A DNA stretch of 64,000 nucleotides from Hyaloscypha bicolor E (GCF_002865645.1 NW_020194517.1:1240001-1304000), one strand, 5' to 3'; counted from the stretch's first letter, positions 32,232-43,862 are shown. Numbers and translations are program-made. The notes: a model not told the origin generated them from the letters alone.

Positions 32232-33389
32232 AGGAGAGGTGGACGGTATGAGGGAGGCCTGCTTGAGTTAGCTACATCAGGTCACATCCTTTGGCTTCTT
32301 CTCCGAGGTGATTGGCCTCATCGTCTCCTCAAAGTGTTCTGGAAAAATTGTTGGAAAAGTCTTGATGTATGCGAGACGATTATAAATAGACCTTCGACGA
32401 GATTAGGGGCAGGACTGTCTCAATTTGGCTTGGTCTTCGCTCATGTATGGGACGGTGTAGTAGACAGCTGACAGGTGCTTTTGTGAGCCTTGGTTTTTTT
32501 GGGGAGAAAAGGTCAAGTTCCGTAGTGGTTATTGTTCTCTACCTCCTATTATATGCAATTCAGTGTTCAGTATTCACTCACCAAGATTCCTCCCACAAGA
32601 ATGCTTTGGAGCTTCAACGGGGCAGTGAAGTTGACTGTCTCAAGCTCAAATTATGAACAAGCGCACTTGCGATATTCTGCACAAAGAGAATTCCGAAGGG
32701 CCGAGTTCGTACCAAGGTGCAAGGCTTGCGAAATCCTTAAAGGTTCAAAGGGGTCGATTCATCGAGCTTTCGGAAGGTACTTCTTTTTGAGATCTGTGAG
32801 TGTCTAAGGGTGGATAGCCCAACACAGATCTCGAATTTCGTTATTATAAAATGGTTCAACTCAGATCCGCCCCTAACCTCAAAGTGTTCCACTCTGCTCC
32901 AGCAACTCCGTAGTTTGCAATGCTTAGCTAGCGCACTATAACCTTAAGGACACGTATTTGTTTCAATGTGCTGTGAGCATGAATGCTTGTGTACAAAATT
33001 TATTGTGTTGCTAGTACCATACCACCTGCACTTCTCAATCATTGTTATTTAACCTGAATCCCAACGATGTCTGTGTGCTCGCCAAGCCGCGGCGGTGGGG
33101 CAAGTCTTCGCCTCGCTACCAGTCACCGGGCTACAAACTCTTGAAGCCTTTTCAAAATGTTATAGGGTTTGGTACGTCTTTCTTTTTCAGAGCCTCAGAC
33201 TCCTATATCAAGAGAATACATCGATCTATAGCGCGCGCTTGATCTAGCTTTGATAAGGAAACATTCCGGCATGGAAGACAGGGAGAGCATATTTTATAGG
33301 CTCCTAAGCGCAAAATAGGCTAGGAACAAGTCCAGAAACGACAAGATATCCTTACAAGCCATATTTCTAGTATCCCGCAATGAAATTGT
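32232..33389. other. AT-leaning gene-free stretch
   Basis: No gene-like frame or RNA recognised. It merges into the RIP-like HET relic on the right. Confidence 0.4.
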
Positions 33390-33830
33390 TCAAATACCGG
33401 CGAAGGAAACATCCGGGTTTACGTATAATTCGCTAGATAAATCGGTGAATAGTATTCGACTTCTATTATTTGAAGAAGGCTACAATGGTCATAGTATTAT
33501 ATAATATAACCTGGTTTATAAGATGCTTCGGGAAAAGCTTGTATATTTTGCTCTTTCATATACCTAGGGGCAAGCGACGGATAAGATACTTATAATCTTC
33601 GTTAATGGGAAGACTTTCAGTATCCGTGAGAATCTATTTCGTATATTGAAAATTATCACCTTACTATTATTCCCTCACAATAACAAGAATCAGCCACGCA
33701 CGTTGCTCTGGATTGATGTAATTTGCTTATAAGTCAATTAATACCAAACAAAATACCCCGGAAACTTGAGGCTTGGGCCTCTATTTTCTAAAGGGTTTCG
33801 TTTTGGGTTAGTCTGGTCGAGCTAAGTAAC
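33390..33830 (+). pseudogene. RIP-eroded N-terminal part of a HET-domain gene
   Basis: One frame reads FTYNSLDKSVNSIRLLLFEE, later YFALSYT, stop, GQ, then VNGKTFSIRENLFRIL and LLWIDVIC. These are the successive HET-domain blocks: the strand with IRLL, the ALSYxWG motif, the NG...V..NL segment and LWIDxICINQ. A further trace in another frame (PLFSKGFRFGLVW) fits the next HET block, IYSKAxxVxVWLG. The frame has stops at 33502-33504, 33565-33567 (TAG in place of the invariant Trp codon TGG) and 33730-33732 (in the ICINQ motif). The surroundings are AT-rich. HET domains mediate heterokaryon-incompatibility cell death; this copy is dead. Confidence 0.75.
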
Positions 33831-34021
33831 AATGAAAATTTGAACCCTAAAGTAATAACTAAAATAAGATTAAGTGTTCGAGTATTGTTTTAGGAATTCG
33901 TTTTGAATCCCTGCTTTCCCATTTATGCGTAATCTAGAGATGTATTTAGAGGGATACTTCATATAAAAGGCCACTCGAAGCTTGCAATTTATTTAGTGAA
34001 GTTACTTTAATTAAACCTGTT

Positions 34022-35392
34022 TTAATCATTATTTCCTTCATCTCCACTTTCCTCATCATCTCCACTTTCCTCATCATCTCCACTTCCTTCTTCGTCTCCA
34101 CCGATTTCAGCTAGAGCGTCCTGTATCTTATGATCAAATCCCATAGCGAGGTCCTCTTCATCTTCTGGGCTGCGCTGCGGGCAACCGTCTACAATTGTGA
34201 ATGTCGAGTCATAGAACACTTCGGGTAAAAACTGGTCAGAGATTCGCCTTGCTAGAGTGAGCAGCATTGATTTTCGAAGGTATGGGCCTGGTGTAGCCCA
34301 GACGTAACCTCTTGCCTCAACACGACGCAGCCATTCTACATTTCCCAGCTTCTGTTGGTGTAAAAAGGTGATTACATATCGAAGATATAAATATCTGCGA
34401 GCTGGTCGGTTAGGTGTGAGGAATTCGAGAGTCTTTCCATCGATGTCCTGAAGCAATTGTCAGCACAATTCCATTATTTAGTAAACTCGGGCTAGGGATT
34501 CAATAAACATACTCCCCACTTTAGTCCAATACTAATCATATTGGAGGCAATCGAATGATCAACCAACACACATCGCCAAACAGGTTCTTCTCCGGTCTTC
34601 GGCTTGTTGGGAACGAGCACAATCCAACCATTATCTAAGCCGCCTTTAATAACCGTATTAAGTGTAATTCCTTCGCACTTAGATTAGAAACGTGCTCAAT
34701 GAGAGTTAAAGAGTAGCAAACATACTATTACGAGGCTCAGATAGAACAGTTTCACGAACGCCAAAGAGATATGCAAGCTCGTCTGACTCGAGGGATTTCG
34801 GGACCAGATGGGCACACTTGACGTGTTTCTCGGGCTGCCATCCAGTGAGATGACAATATTTTTCAACCAATCCAGAATCTGTACGTCGTATTGCACCGTA
34901 GAATGAAAGTACCGCCTTTGAATATGCACTCTGATCGAATTTCTTTCCTTTTCTCTGCTTGCCAGACGCGGACATGATCTTCGCCATCAACACAGAAGAG
35001 TATGCACCCTCGACAGTAGAGTATTGTGGCAAAACTTCATCAATATCATCCGAGATTATCTTCTTCTGGCGCCTGAGAGTTATTAACTCTCGCTCCTTTT
35101 GGTTAACTTCCAACTCTAATTCTTTTACGGCATCGTCATAATCTTCATCGGCTAGGGCCTTGCGTTTTTTGGCGTTTTCAAAATAGTCTTTGAACTTGCT
35201 ATTGACAGCGAGATCGGCCGAGATGCTCTCAATCTTCGCATCAAGGAAATCATTGGTAGAGCTTGTGGTCGATAGCTGAGATATTGCAGTCATTGCGGAT
35301 GCTGTGCGCTTGGATAATATCTCCATGTCCTTTAGACCGGATGGTGGGACGATGGAACTATAGCGCTCGGGAATTGGGGGCCTGGATGCCAT
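34022..35392 (-). CDS. Fungal HNH-nuclease-domain protein, 416 aa
   Basis: Minus-strand exons 35392-34726, 34670-34513 and 34447-34022; introns 34725-34671 and 34512-34448 both have GTATGT donors. The N-terminal third is Ser/Thr-rich, then a coiled coil of about residues 70-115 (VKELELEVNQKERELITLRR). The HNH-type core starts at Cys180 (KYCHLTGWQ), with CAHLVPKSL at about 193-201 (Cys193, His195) and EPRN ending at Asn222, followed by RITLNTVIKGGLDNGWIVLV: the C-G, aHl-P and N-g-l-l spacing of fungal HNH proteins. A C-terminal domain follows (RRYLYLRYVITFLHQQKLGN) and an acidic tail with a repeated GDDEES. Such proteins are widespread in fungi with no known role. The frame is intact, unlike the HET relic beside it. 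The ATG lies 150 bp from the long inverted repeat. Confidence 0.85.
34033..34096. repeat. 18-bp coding repeat in the acidic tail of the HNH gene
   Basis: CATCTCCACTTTCCTCAT is repeated about three times in tandem with small changes; on the minus strand it encodes repeats of GDDEES. The copy number could vary between strains without shifting the frame. Confidence 0.7.
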
Positions 35393-35541
35393 AGTGTGGT
35401 GAAGTTGGGAAATGGAAATTTTTGAAAGAGATGAAGAAGATTCAGAGTCGAAAAATTGGTTTCTTTTAGTGGTTCTTAACGCAGTCCAAACCAAAACGTT
35501 TAGTGTTTGGACTACAACTACTTGTACCAATTACAGATTTC

Positions 35542-36221
35542 GGCGCTAAAACTGCGTGCGCACCACTTTCTTGTGCGCACCTTTCCTGCCGACTTTCCAC
35601 CCTCACAACTTCCCCATTTCAAGTCTGATTATAATGAAAAGTGGACTCAAATACTCGCCTATACGAGTCCTTCAAAAATATAGAAACTATTTATATTCCT
35701 AAGCGTAGTTGTTAACTTACGAAATTGTCGATTTGGGAGGGACGGGGCGGACCCCGTAGAGTCCAACCCTCAAAAGCCGATTTTAGTGAGAGTTTCATTA
35801 GAAATGGCTATATCATAATATTCTTCAAACCAAATTTTGTCTCCCTAATCTCAGGACTTAGCTGAGAGTATAAAGTATCTTTTGGGATTAGGGGAACAAA
35901 ATTTGGCTCGGAGAGTATTGAAATGCGGCCATTTCTAATGAAATTCTCACCAAAATCAAATTTTCTAGATTGCCTTGCTTTACCCCCCCCCCCCCCCCCC
36001 CCCCCAAATTAATAAATTTTGTAATTTAAGAATTACGCTTATAAAGAGAAAGACCTTCTATAATTAAGAAGGGCTTATATATACGAGTATTTAAGTTTAC
36101 TTTTTATTATAATTAGACTTGAAATAGGGAAGTTGTAAGGGTGGAAAGTTAGTGAAAAGTTAGTGAAAAGTTAGTGAAAAGATACGTATAAGAAAGTAAT
36201 GCATATACCAGTTTTAGTGCC
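35542..36221. mobile_element. 680-bp near-palindrome with about 315-340-bp arms (foldback/MITE-like)
   Basis: The left arm (35542 to about 35856) matches the reverse complement of the right arm (about 35880-36221) along its length, around a loop of roughly 25 bp. The outer ends are GGCGCTAAAACTG (left) and GGCACTAAAACTG (right, inward). Example pairing: GACTTTCCACCCTCACAACT at 35591-35610 versus AACTTTCCACCCTTACAACT from 36150-36131. Most mismatches are transitions and the right arm usually carries the A/T form, as from RIP. The right arm also has a triple AGTTAGTGAAA repeat (about 36147-36181) and a 23-C run. There is no coding capacity and I see no clear target duplication. Confidence 0.75.
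35983..36005 (+). repeat. Homopolymer of 23 C
   Basis: An uninterrupted run of 23 C inside the right arm of the near-palindrome. The matching place in the left arm is a mixed G-rich stretch (35742-35760), so the run expanded after the arms diverged, or its length is a sequencing estimate. Confidence 0.9.
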
Positions 36222-38962
36222 TTGTGAAGTTGTGAAGACATTGGAGATCTATAGAAACGGTTTGAAGGAATTCGCCTTGTTCCTTGCCACTACATTGTTC
36301 CATAGATTCCTGGACCTGACTACGAGCGATTTTAAGTAGGAGAGATAACGATGGGGTCCGCGCTATTTCCCATTGGCTGTGAGCTCCTTCGTCAAAGAAC
36401 CTTGCCACATTTGTGTGGGGACATCTTTGCCCTCTGGAAGAGAGGACGAATTTTGCTATCTTGAGCAAAGGTGTAATATTTCCTTACCCAATTAAGGAAA
36501 GAACAAACTACCGTAGAGTCGTTTCATGACACAAATCGAAAGTAAGTATAAAGGAGTCCTGCATTCCCTAATTATGACTTTGCAAATAGCAAAAACCCAT
36601 CTTGTCGACAATATGGCAAGGCACGATTAAGGACAAGCCAGAGAATAAAAGAAGATGACGGTCGTGCTATGCGCAAGGTATATTGCTACTTGCGATTCAT
36701 TGATGTGCATACAGACAACGCCCATATTCGCGTGGGTGAGGTCCGGACGAGATTTCCGTTGTCAATATTGGTGTCGCTGTCAGCCTGTAACGACATCGCT
36801 ACCCACTGGGGAAAACAGGCGAAAAAGATTCAAGGACAGAAATGTTTTAGTGAAGACATTGAATGTCGATCTCAATTTAACCAAGCCTTTTGTAGTGGTC
36901 TCAAGAATAGCGTGAATGGATACCCTCACCCTCTCCTTGTCTTGCTCTTGGTGGTGGAAGGTCTAATTCCGAGTCTTCCAAACCCACAATTTGGGTCATC
37001 GTTTTAAGTTGCATAGATATCCAACTCAAGTCTAGTGTTCTTCGACTCCAAAGTCATGGTGTACTGCCAGTGAATTCCCTGCTCATGATGTGTGCTTCAA
37101 ATGTACCAGAAGTCCTTGGGACAATTGAGTAACTCACACAAGCTTGGAAGCTACAATTCCATTATTCCAGGCTTTCTGGTACTTTTGTAACTTCAATTGT
37201 CCTAGCCTAGCTAACACATTCATTCCTCCTCCTTCTGACCTCTTTGCCATTGTATAAAATAGTAATATCAACACTGAAAACACTAAAAACACTAATCTTA
37301 GAGCAGCAACATAAAAGCACATGACAACTCTCACACTACATACGCCCTTGCATCACACCGGCTGCCAGCATTATCACTGACCACAAGTCTATTCTATGCA
37401 AGCTCCCGACTCGGTAGCACTTGCCCTCGTCGTCCACACTCGTGGGACGAAGGTCTTGTCAACTTTCACCTTGGGGGAGCAAACACGTGAGGTGTGGAGC
37501 GCTTTTGCTGTGCGCCAAAGCACAACAGCAATAGCGTTGCATCCCTCGGGCAGCATCGGTGTTGACTTGACATCAAATCTCGCTGATGCTGTGCCCCTTG
37601 AGAACGAGAACTCGTTCGACGCCTCCCTTGGTTTAACGCAGGTGAAACAGCAAACACGTGATGGGCGCACGAGAGCCTCGAATGCTGTGCCACTGTTAAT
37701 ACTTGACACGCACCGGGCCCGCCGATATCCAACAACACAAAGAAAGAACGTGAGAGCGATGTTTGCGGAGCACAGCATTCGCTGCACGTGCCCGAAACAG
37801 AACAGGGAGTCGAAGCCACATTTTCCTCACGTGCCCCGCTACGTTCCTTTGCTGTTGTAAAACCCCTCCCTTGCATGCATCCAGACAACAGACAATAGCA
37901 CCTGCGGAGAAACACGGTTTGCAGCGGGCTTTTGCTCGCAGGATCGGGTCGTCTTGGAGGCCCGAGTGCATGCGATGACACTTGCCATTCTTTGGTGAAG
38001 CAGTGAGACGTTGAAGCTGCGGATGCAGAGTTTGAGAGGGAGCTTAGAGCAGCAGGAGTACACTCACGTGGTAGAGAAGGAAGTTTCGCAAGCGGAGTTG
38101 TATAGTGCGAGATTGAGAAACTAGGGGTTTGGAAAAAGCAGGGAGAGAGCTGTTGTACGACACCGGGAGAGAATTTGAGACAAGACAGCTCTCTGTGGGG
38201 ACGCCGGTCTTTGTGTGATCGAAAAACGAGAAAAAGAAAAGGCGTTCGTGGCAGGTACTGATGTCTTGCAAAGGGATGGGACTGCCAGAATGAGAATAGC
38301 GAGGCTTTGGTTTTGTGATAGGTGAGCAGTTCGTCTTCAAGAGGCTGAGTACAAATGACATGTTTCTCAACATCTTCGACCTGAAGACACGGGCCCCAAG
38401 CCTTGCAGCCATCGATCTGAGACGAAGATCGAGTACGCACAATCGAAAAGGGTCCGAATTGGCTCAGCTCCCATAAGCACTGCGCAAGCCTGCATAACAG
38501 AAAAAGTAAACAAGAGGGAACTTTTCCCTACCAACAAATCATGAACTTCGAACCAGATTCCAAATCCCAGGGCGGCACACCCTCTCTGCCCCCAATTCTG
38601 CACAATGATTGGCAAGTAAGGTAGACGGGTAGGTAGCCTCGTACCTGAAAACAAAACATAATCTTCATTCACCGGCAGCATGTCTTAGATCCCGAGATCG
38701 AGATCGAGTAGGACCGAAAGCGTTTTCCCAGACCCACGAACGAACACCTTCACGGTTCACCATGGTGCCAGGATCTTCCCCGGCGACGACATCTGTACCT
38801 GGAGCCAATCCCACAGACACAAACTCAATCGACCAAAGGGAAAAAGCAAGGTCAATCAATCAATCAATCAATCAGTCCCACTCGGGTTCTCAAGCGAGAA
38901 GAAAAACTCTTCAGCTAAGCGCTGTCTCAAATGACGAACCCTAAGACAACAAGTGATACTTA
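36222..38962. other. Gene-poor stretch with a cluster of CACGTG sites
   Basis: Open frames at 36669-37007 (+), 37396-37860 (+) and 37466-38440 (-) carry no recognisable domain and overlap each other. Five CACGTG hexamers occur between 37484 and 38070. An (AATC)n microsatellite of about five units lies at 38851-38874. Confidence 0.4.
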
Positions 38963-39103
38963 CAGTAGGGTGCCATAAGTATTCGCACAGGGTCTGTGCT
39001 CATCAGCCAATCACTTCTCTTAGAAGTCTCAGTGTGAATCTGTAGTTGGTTGAATACAGTGGGTCCGCACGGGCCATGTGCGAATACTTATGGCACCCTA
39101 CTG
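38963..39103. mobile_element. Intact 141-bp MITE with perfect 27-bp inverted ends (Tc1/mariner type)
   Basis: The left end starts CAGTAGGGTGCCATAAGTAT and continues TTCGCACA; the right end is its exact reverse complement over 27 bp. TA flanks both sides (38961-38962, 39104-39105), the mariner target duplication. Ends beginning CAGT with a GCCATAAGT block recall Tc1/mariner elements of fungi. The 85-bp interior has no coding room. Perfect ends and a clean TA duplication point to a recent insertion. Confidence 0.88.
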
Positions 39104-39105
39104 TA

Positions 39106-42100
39106 CAAAGTCAGAAGAGACAGCTCAGCTCAGCCCGGATCGCACATGAACATGGAAGGATGGCCTGAGGGTCCTCCTTCCACAAGCTCTACGTATCGGG
39201 TATGAACCCTGCTTGACAGCGGGACGACCATCAGCCTCAAGCACCCGGAAGTCGGTCCAGACCGAGCATCGGCCTGTGCTCCCACCCCCCCGACCCACGG
39301 CTTGCAGAAGTCTAGAACGTTGCCCCATTTGCCACATTGCCATTGTAACGACCGTCTTTTTATTCGCCGACGAGCTGGGGAGAAGGATTTGGAAAGAAGG
39401 TTCAGAGGATTTTGAATAATGTTGAAACGGTGCGGAAAACCTTTTCGGTTGGCAAGGGGAGGTGAGTGACACTTCACACACTCTCATTCCAGAGGGTTTG
39501 GGGGTACGTAGATGTGTCATAGCGATGACTCCTTCTCTTTCCCAATTTCCCCAGCAACACCTCTGTTAAAAACAACCACTGATCTGTTCCGTTGGGAGTC
39601 ACAAACGACCTCAGACCACACCTCCAAACGAACAAATGAAAATTTTTCACCCACGGAAGCGTAGCGCGTGGAAATGCTGGGCCTTTCTCTAGGCACCACT
39701 CAGCTGGGAACTGACGTTGGGAATTACCCATTCCGTCTTGTAATACAGCAGGGTTGACTGCCAATCAGCAAGGTAATTGTTTCGAAACATACATCCTAAA
39801 AGCGCATGCAAGCAGTCATCAAGCACGCCCCGGGCTCCAGGACTGGGCCCGCAAGAATATACGTGTGAGGCCAGCATCCAATGCCTTTGTTTTGCTGAGC
39901 TCGAAGCTCGCAACTCGCCTTGCCCATTGGATTTAAAGGCCTGCGGGGGCCACTCATCGGGGAATTTCCCCTCGCGGTCCGGTTCGCAGAAGGGGTTCCG
40001 TTCGTCTGTTTCGCTGCTTTGCTTGGTGCTGTACCTGAAGCCGTGCCTGTCTTGTCCTCACCTCATCAGGAGGCGTCACATCATCCTCTGCATCAGCATA
40101 ACGTAACAACCGCCTCACCCTCACCCTCACCCTCCAAACGCCGCGCCCTCTTATTCCCATATTGAAAAAGCGCCCCCCAATACCCGTGATCTTGCCTCTG
40201 ATCGTTGCATGAAAACGGAAGACTTCTTCCCTGTCCTTATCCAACCAAACTTTATTTTATGAAAGAGAATTTTCAGATATGGAGTTTGGGGGCCGCGTTC
40301 AGCCCTGCAAAGCAAAGAATCAGGCCCGGGACAAGGACAAGGGCCGCGGGATCGCCACGCATAGACGCCCCTCCTTCCCTCTCCCACCCAATCGCCTTCC
40401 CTCCTGTACAGAGCAGAGGGATCTGAAACGAGCTTACCAAGATTAAGTTCGCAGTGTTAAGATTTTGAGTTGAACAACGGTGGAGCAGGGATATTATTAA
40501 TAGGTGGGCATAAAATATGGGAAAGTCTGTCGGAAGGGAAGGGGATGGCTGTTTTGTTGTGCGAAAGACGGGCTGTGAGTGGAGGAGGAGAGGCATGAGG
40601 TGCGTTCTGTATCGTGCTTACCTTCCAAGGCATTATCCCAGCTGCCTTCCGGGCGTTTGCCGGGTACCCAATCACGGGGAGGAAGTTGATGGGAAAGTTC
40701 AATAATCTTTTTGATTTGATATGGTTTGGGTTGTTGCGGCACTCCCGCAAGCCTTCGGCAAGCCTCCAGCCCTTCCTTTGTTGAGGGCTGGCATTGCGCA
40801 ATGCCCCAAACTCTCTTCACCCGGGAGTTGGGCACCGGTTTGCTTCCGCATAGTGCTCTGTTTCAGGCACTCCTTGCTCGCTCGCATATTTTCAATATGT
40901 ATGTGGAAGTAGAGCTTGGTTTTGAGTGGAGATCGTATGCAGTGAGTTGTGGCAGAAGCATGATGGTATCATTGTGGAGCCGAACGTTTGAGTATCTTTG
41001 TTTGCGGAAGCATGACCCATGAAGCTGTTCAACACATCATTCAAGCTCCACACCCGCGAGAATCTTGGGGTGAGCACTAACTAGCTGCACTCTATTTGCA
41101 GCGAAGGAAGGGTTTGCTGGTGGAACGATTGCATGGCAAACCGTTATTGCACGTGCGATGGTGAGTTGTCCAGATCATGCGTGCGGGTTGATGATGCCAT
41201 GCAGATGGACGTACCTCGATGGACGTATTACTAGTTTTGGTTGTGTAATTGATACTTGTCCGCATCCAACCAGCCTGCTGGAGAATTGTGTCTTGGTACC
41301 CCTCAATTGGATGAGGGGAAAATAGAACCCAACGAGCTCGCGAACCACGCGCAAGAGAAGATCATCGCTCCTCGCTTGCATCGATCGACAAAGCCCAAGC
41401 CGATCCCGTGCGTGCTGAGAATTCCCCTTGGTGCCGTCTCGCCGCTCTGTCCCGGCTCATCCGAGTTACAAAATGTGAAATGTTTTGCCCCCAAAACGCC
41501 ATTTCCATCTTCTAGCTGTATCGTGACCAGTCCCCTGTCCTCCGAACTCCCGTAGACTCCTTCAAATCAATAATAGAATGAAAATGAAATTTGACGTGGA
41601 AGAAATTTCTTCTCCCGGATCAGGGCGGCAAAGAAATTCAGTGGGATGGGAGCGGTAAGTCCCATCCCCAATGTCAATTCCGCGGGGTGACTCCTGAAGA
41701 TGGCTGGCATCCAGACTCGTCGGGCGGAAGGTGGCTTCCCCGGATTTTGCTTCTAGATCTTCCCGCGTGACTCCTTAGCGGTTTGGAATCAACGTTGAGA
41801 GTGGTAAAGTGACAGTAGGAAGGGACGGAAAGGAGAGAGCTCCGGACAAGCTACGGACGGACGTGGTGATAGCGAGAGCGAGAGCGACTAATGAGGTCTC
41901 GGACCCCGTGATACTATTCTTCTGAGACTGCTAAGTACCGTAAGTCATGATGACATTCTGTCAGGATGGGATTGCCATTATTAATGATGGTGAGATTTGA
42001 AATTAGATAGAATCAGGCTTTGATCACAAGTCCACAGATGGTGGCGGCGATGACCGAGAAATGTGTGTGTGAGTTTGAGACTCTGTCTCGCCATGATGTG

Positions 42101-42687
42101 CAGGCGAGACATGGTGATGTTTGATTGCTATACTAAGCTCGTCTTACCGATCCTCCCAACGAGGGAGGCTCGGATATATCCCATGACGAGACGAGGGGAA
42201 GATGACAATTGCAATTCCAAATTGGACCTGTGTAGGTCTCTAAACAAAAGTATCGCTGACAACACGGAGACTGCAAAGCCAGAAACATGGTAATGTGTCA
42301 TCCAAGCGCCCTTCTCCCAATCCTGCAAGTTGCTCCTGATGCTGTCCTTGCTCCCTTGTGGTATGATATCCTGTGTCCGTCCGATGCTGAAGATGCCCAA
42401 GGTTTGAGAAAAAGAAATTTGTAAAAGTCCGTGTTATCGGAACGAATGTCGCTCCTGCCCCCGATGCTCCAATGCTGGTGACCCAAGGAAATTTTTTGAT
42501 GCCGAGACGAGATGTGATGTATGCTCCATACAATGCTTTTTGTACAACCCATATCGTATTAGAACGCCGGTCCTGATGAAGAACGTGAGAGGAGGTATGG
42601 GTATTTGTGTCGTAAGTGGAAAGTCTGAGAACGCCGTAATATGCAAATCGGTGTAAATCGAGAGAGATGTGGTAGATTGAGGGAGGT
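39106..42687. other. Gene-poor stretch downstream of ECL1
   Basis: About 3.6 kb. Many overlapping open frames of 60-130 codons occur on both strands, none with a recognisable domain or convincing splice structure. No RNA gene is recognised. Confidence 0.4.
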
Positions 42688-43173
42688 TTAAGTTGATTGC
42701 CTCCTGGAGTATCGAGACTGATCAAAGGAGCTGGCGTACGCCCTCAAAGCCTTCCTGGATTCGTCCGAAAGCTGGATGGGTTCGGCGGATATGGACGAGT
42801 GGGTGCTCTGCATGGAGAACAGGCTTGATTGTGAGCTCGAAGGAGTCAACACTGGCTTGGTGCTGAAAGTGACTGGTGAGGATCGTGGCCGCGAGGATTG
42901 GTAGAAGTGGGACGCTCGGGGTGAGGGAGTCGTGCCGTAGGGTTGTGCGTTGCTGAAGTTGTACGCTGGCTCCATGAAGAAACCATTTGATGGCTTCTTT
43001 GTCGACCAAGAGGCTGGCCCACGAGGAGATGTTGGTGACGAGGCTGTGGAGCCAGGATTCGATGCAACTTCGTACTCCGCAAGACGGCAGGCTTCAGAGC
43101 AGTAGACGTTTCCGTCAGTTTGCCTGTCACAGGCGAGGCAGAAGGCTGGTGACCAATCCATATCGATCGTCAT
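42688..43173 (-). CDS. ecl1: Ecl1-family zinc-binding lifespan regulator, 161 aa
   Basis: A single exon. The N-terminus reads MTIDMDWSPAFCLACDRQTD followed by VYCSEACRLAEYE, with Cys12, Cys15, Cys25 and Cys29 forming the CxxC...CxxxC cluster of the Ecl1/2/3 family (extenders of chronological lifespan in fission yeast; zinc-responsive regulators in yeasts). The rest is Ser/Pro-rich and disordered, ending with a conserved-looking helix, LSDESRKALRAYASSFDQSR. No DNA-binding domain is visible. The role here is inferred from the family: nutrient and zinc stress response in stationary phase. It is the only recognised gene in a long gene-poor region. Confidence 0.85.
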   Translation of the reverse strand: MTIDMDWSPAFCLACDRQTDGNVYCSEACRLAEYEVASNPGSTASSPTSPRGPASWSTKKPSNGFFMEPAYNFSNAQPYGTTPSPRASHFYQSSRPRSSPVTFSTKPVLTPSSSQSSLFSMQSTHSSISAEPIQLSDESRKALRAYASSFDQSRYSRRQST

Positions 43174-43760
43174 TGTGTGGATGTGTAATTGTGCTGAGGA
43201 GCTGGAAGGTTGAGGGTGGAGGAAATGTTGAAAGAAGGATCGTGTCGAAGTGAAGGCGGGACGAGTTGCTTTAAGAAGTTTCCAACGAAGCTATGGCGTT
43301 TTTCTCTGGTTGAATTCGTCGTACCCGAGCTCGGTGAAGTGCGAATGGTGTGACTCAAAATGTGGAGCCTTGTGCGAGGTGAGAGAATGAGGGCGGACTT
43401 GGTGAGGCGGCTGTGGCAGCGTTGCAGAGGGCAGATGCTCTAATTGTGGGAGGGAATGATGTGATGTGTGATGCGGTAGATGTTGACGACAAAGAGTAGA
43501 GGAATGGTGTCAATCCCTTCATCTAGTGCGGAGGAGTAGAATCTTGGAGATGGTGATCTCTGTGCAGCAGGGCGGGACGAGGAGGAGGAGGTTCAACATA
43601 TACAAATGGGTCGAGTTGGTCGTGGACTGGGAGTTTGCCTGGTCCTTGCAGCAGCAAGTGCTGGGGGGGTCTGCAGATGGCTTTTTCCCTCGAAGCCAAG
43701 CCGTTTCGGGGATGGCGCGCCTCTGTGGAGCAGCGTCAGGCAGGCAGTCTGAGGGTGGGC

Positions 43761-43862
43761 TGCGGGCTGCTGGTTGCTGGCTGCTGGCTGCTGGTTCGAG
43801 CCTGGTGGTGCTGGTGGTGTGGCAGCAGCAGAATTTCTGGCTGGCTTGGCTGGCTGGCGGGG
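43761..43862 (+). repeat. CTGG/CTG-rich low-complexity run
   Basis: Mostly GCTGCTGGTTGCTGG-like words in tandem and GGTGGTGCTGGTGGTG words, followed by GGCTGGCTTGGCTGGC. It opens frames on both strands and explains the long but implausible open frames here. Confidence 0.6.

Noticed and set aside
36669..37007. Open frame of 112 codons (RAMRKVYCYLRFIDVHTDNA...)
   Set aside because: The composition looks somewhat protein-like, but no neighbouring exon or family could be found, so I do not call it.
37466..38440. Open frame of 324 codons, minus strand
   Set aside because: Composition is erratic (runs of Ser, Pro, Cys), it overlaps another open frame on the plus strand, and no family or start context supports it.
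38851..38874. AATC repeats considered as a CRISPR-like or functional array
   Set aside because: It is a simple five-unit microsatellite with no spacers, in a eukaryotic genome.
42240..42725. 161-codon frame overlapping the 3' end of ECL1 on the same strand
   Set aside because: Different frame from ECL1, no domain, and its position fits the 3' untranslated region.
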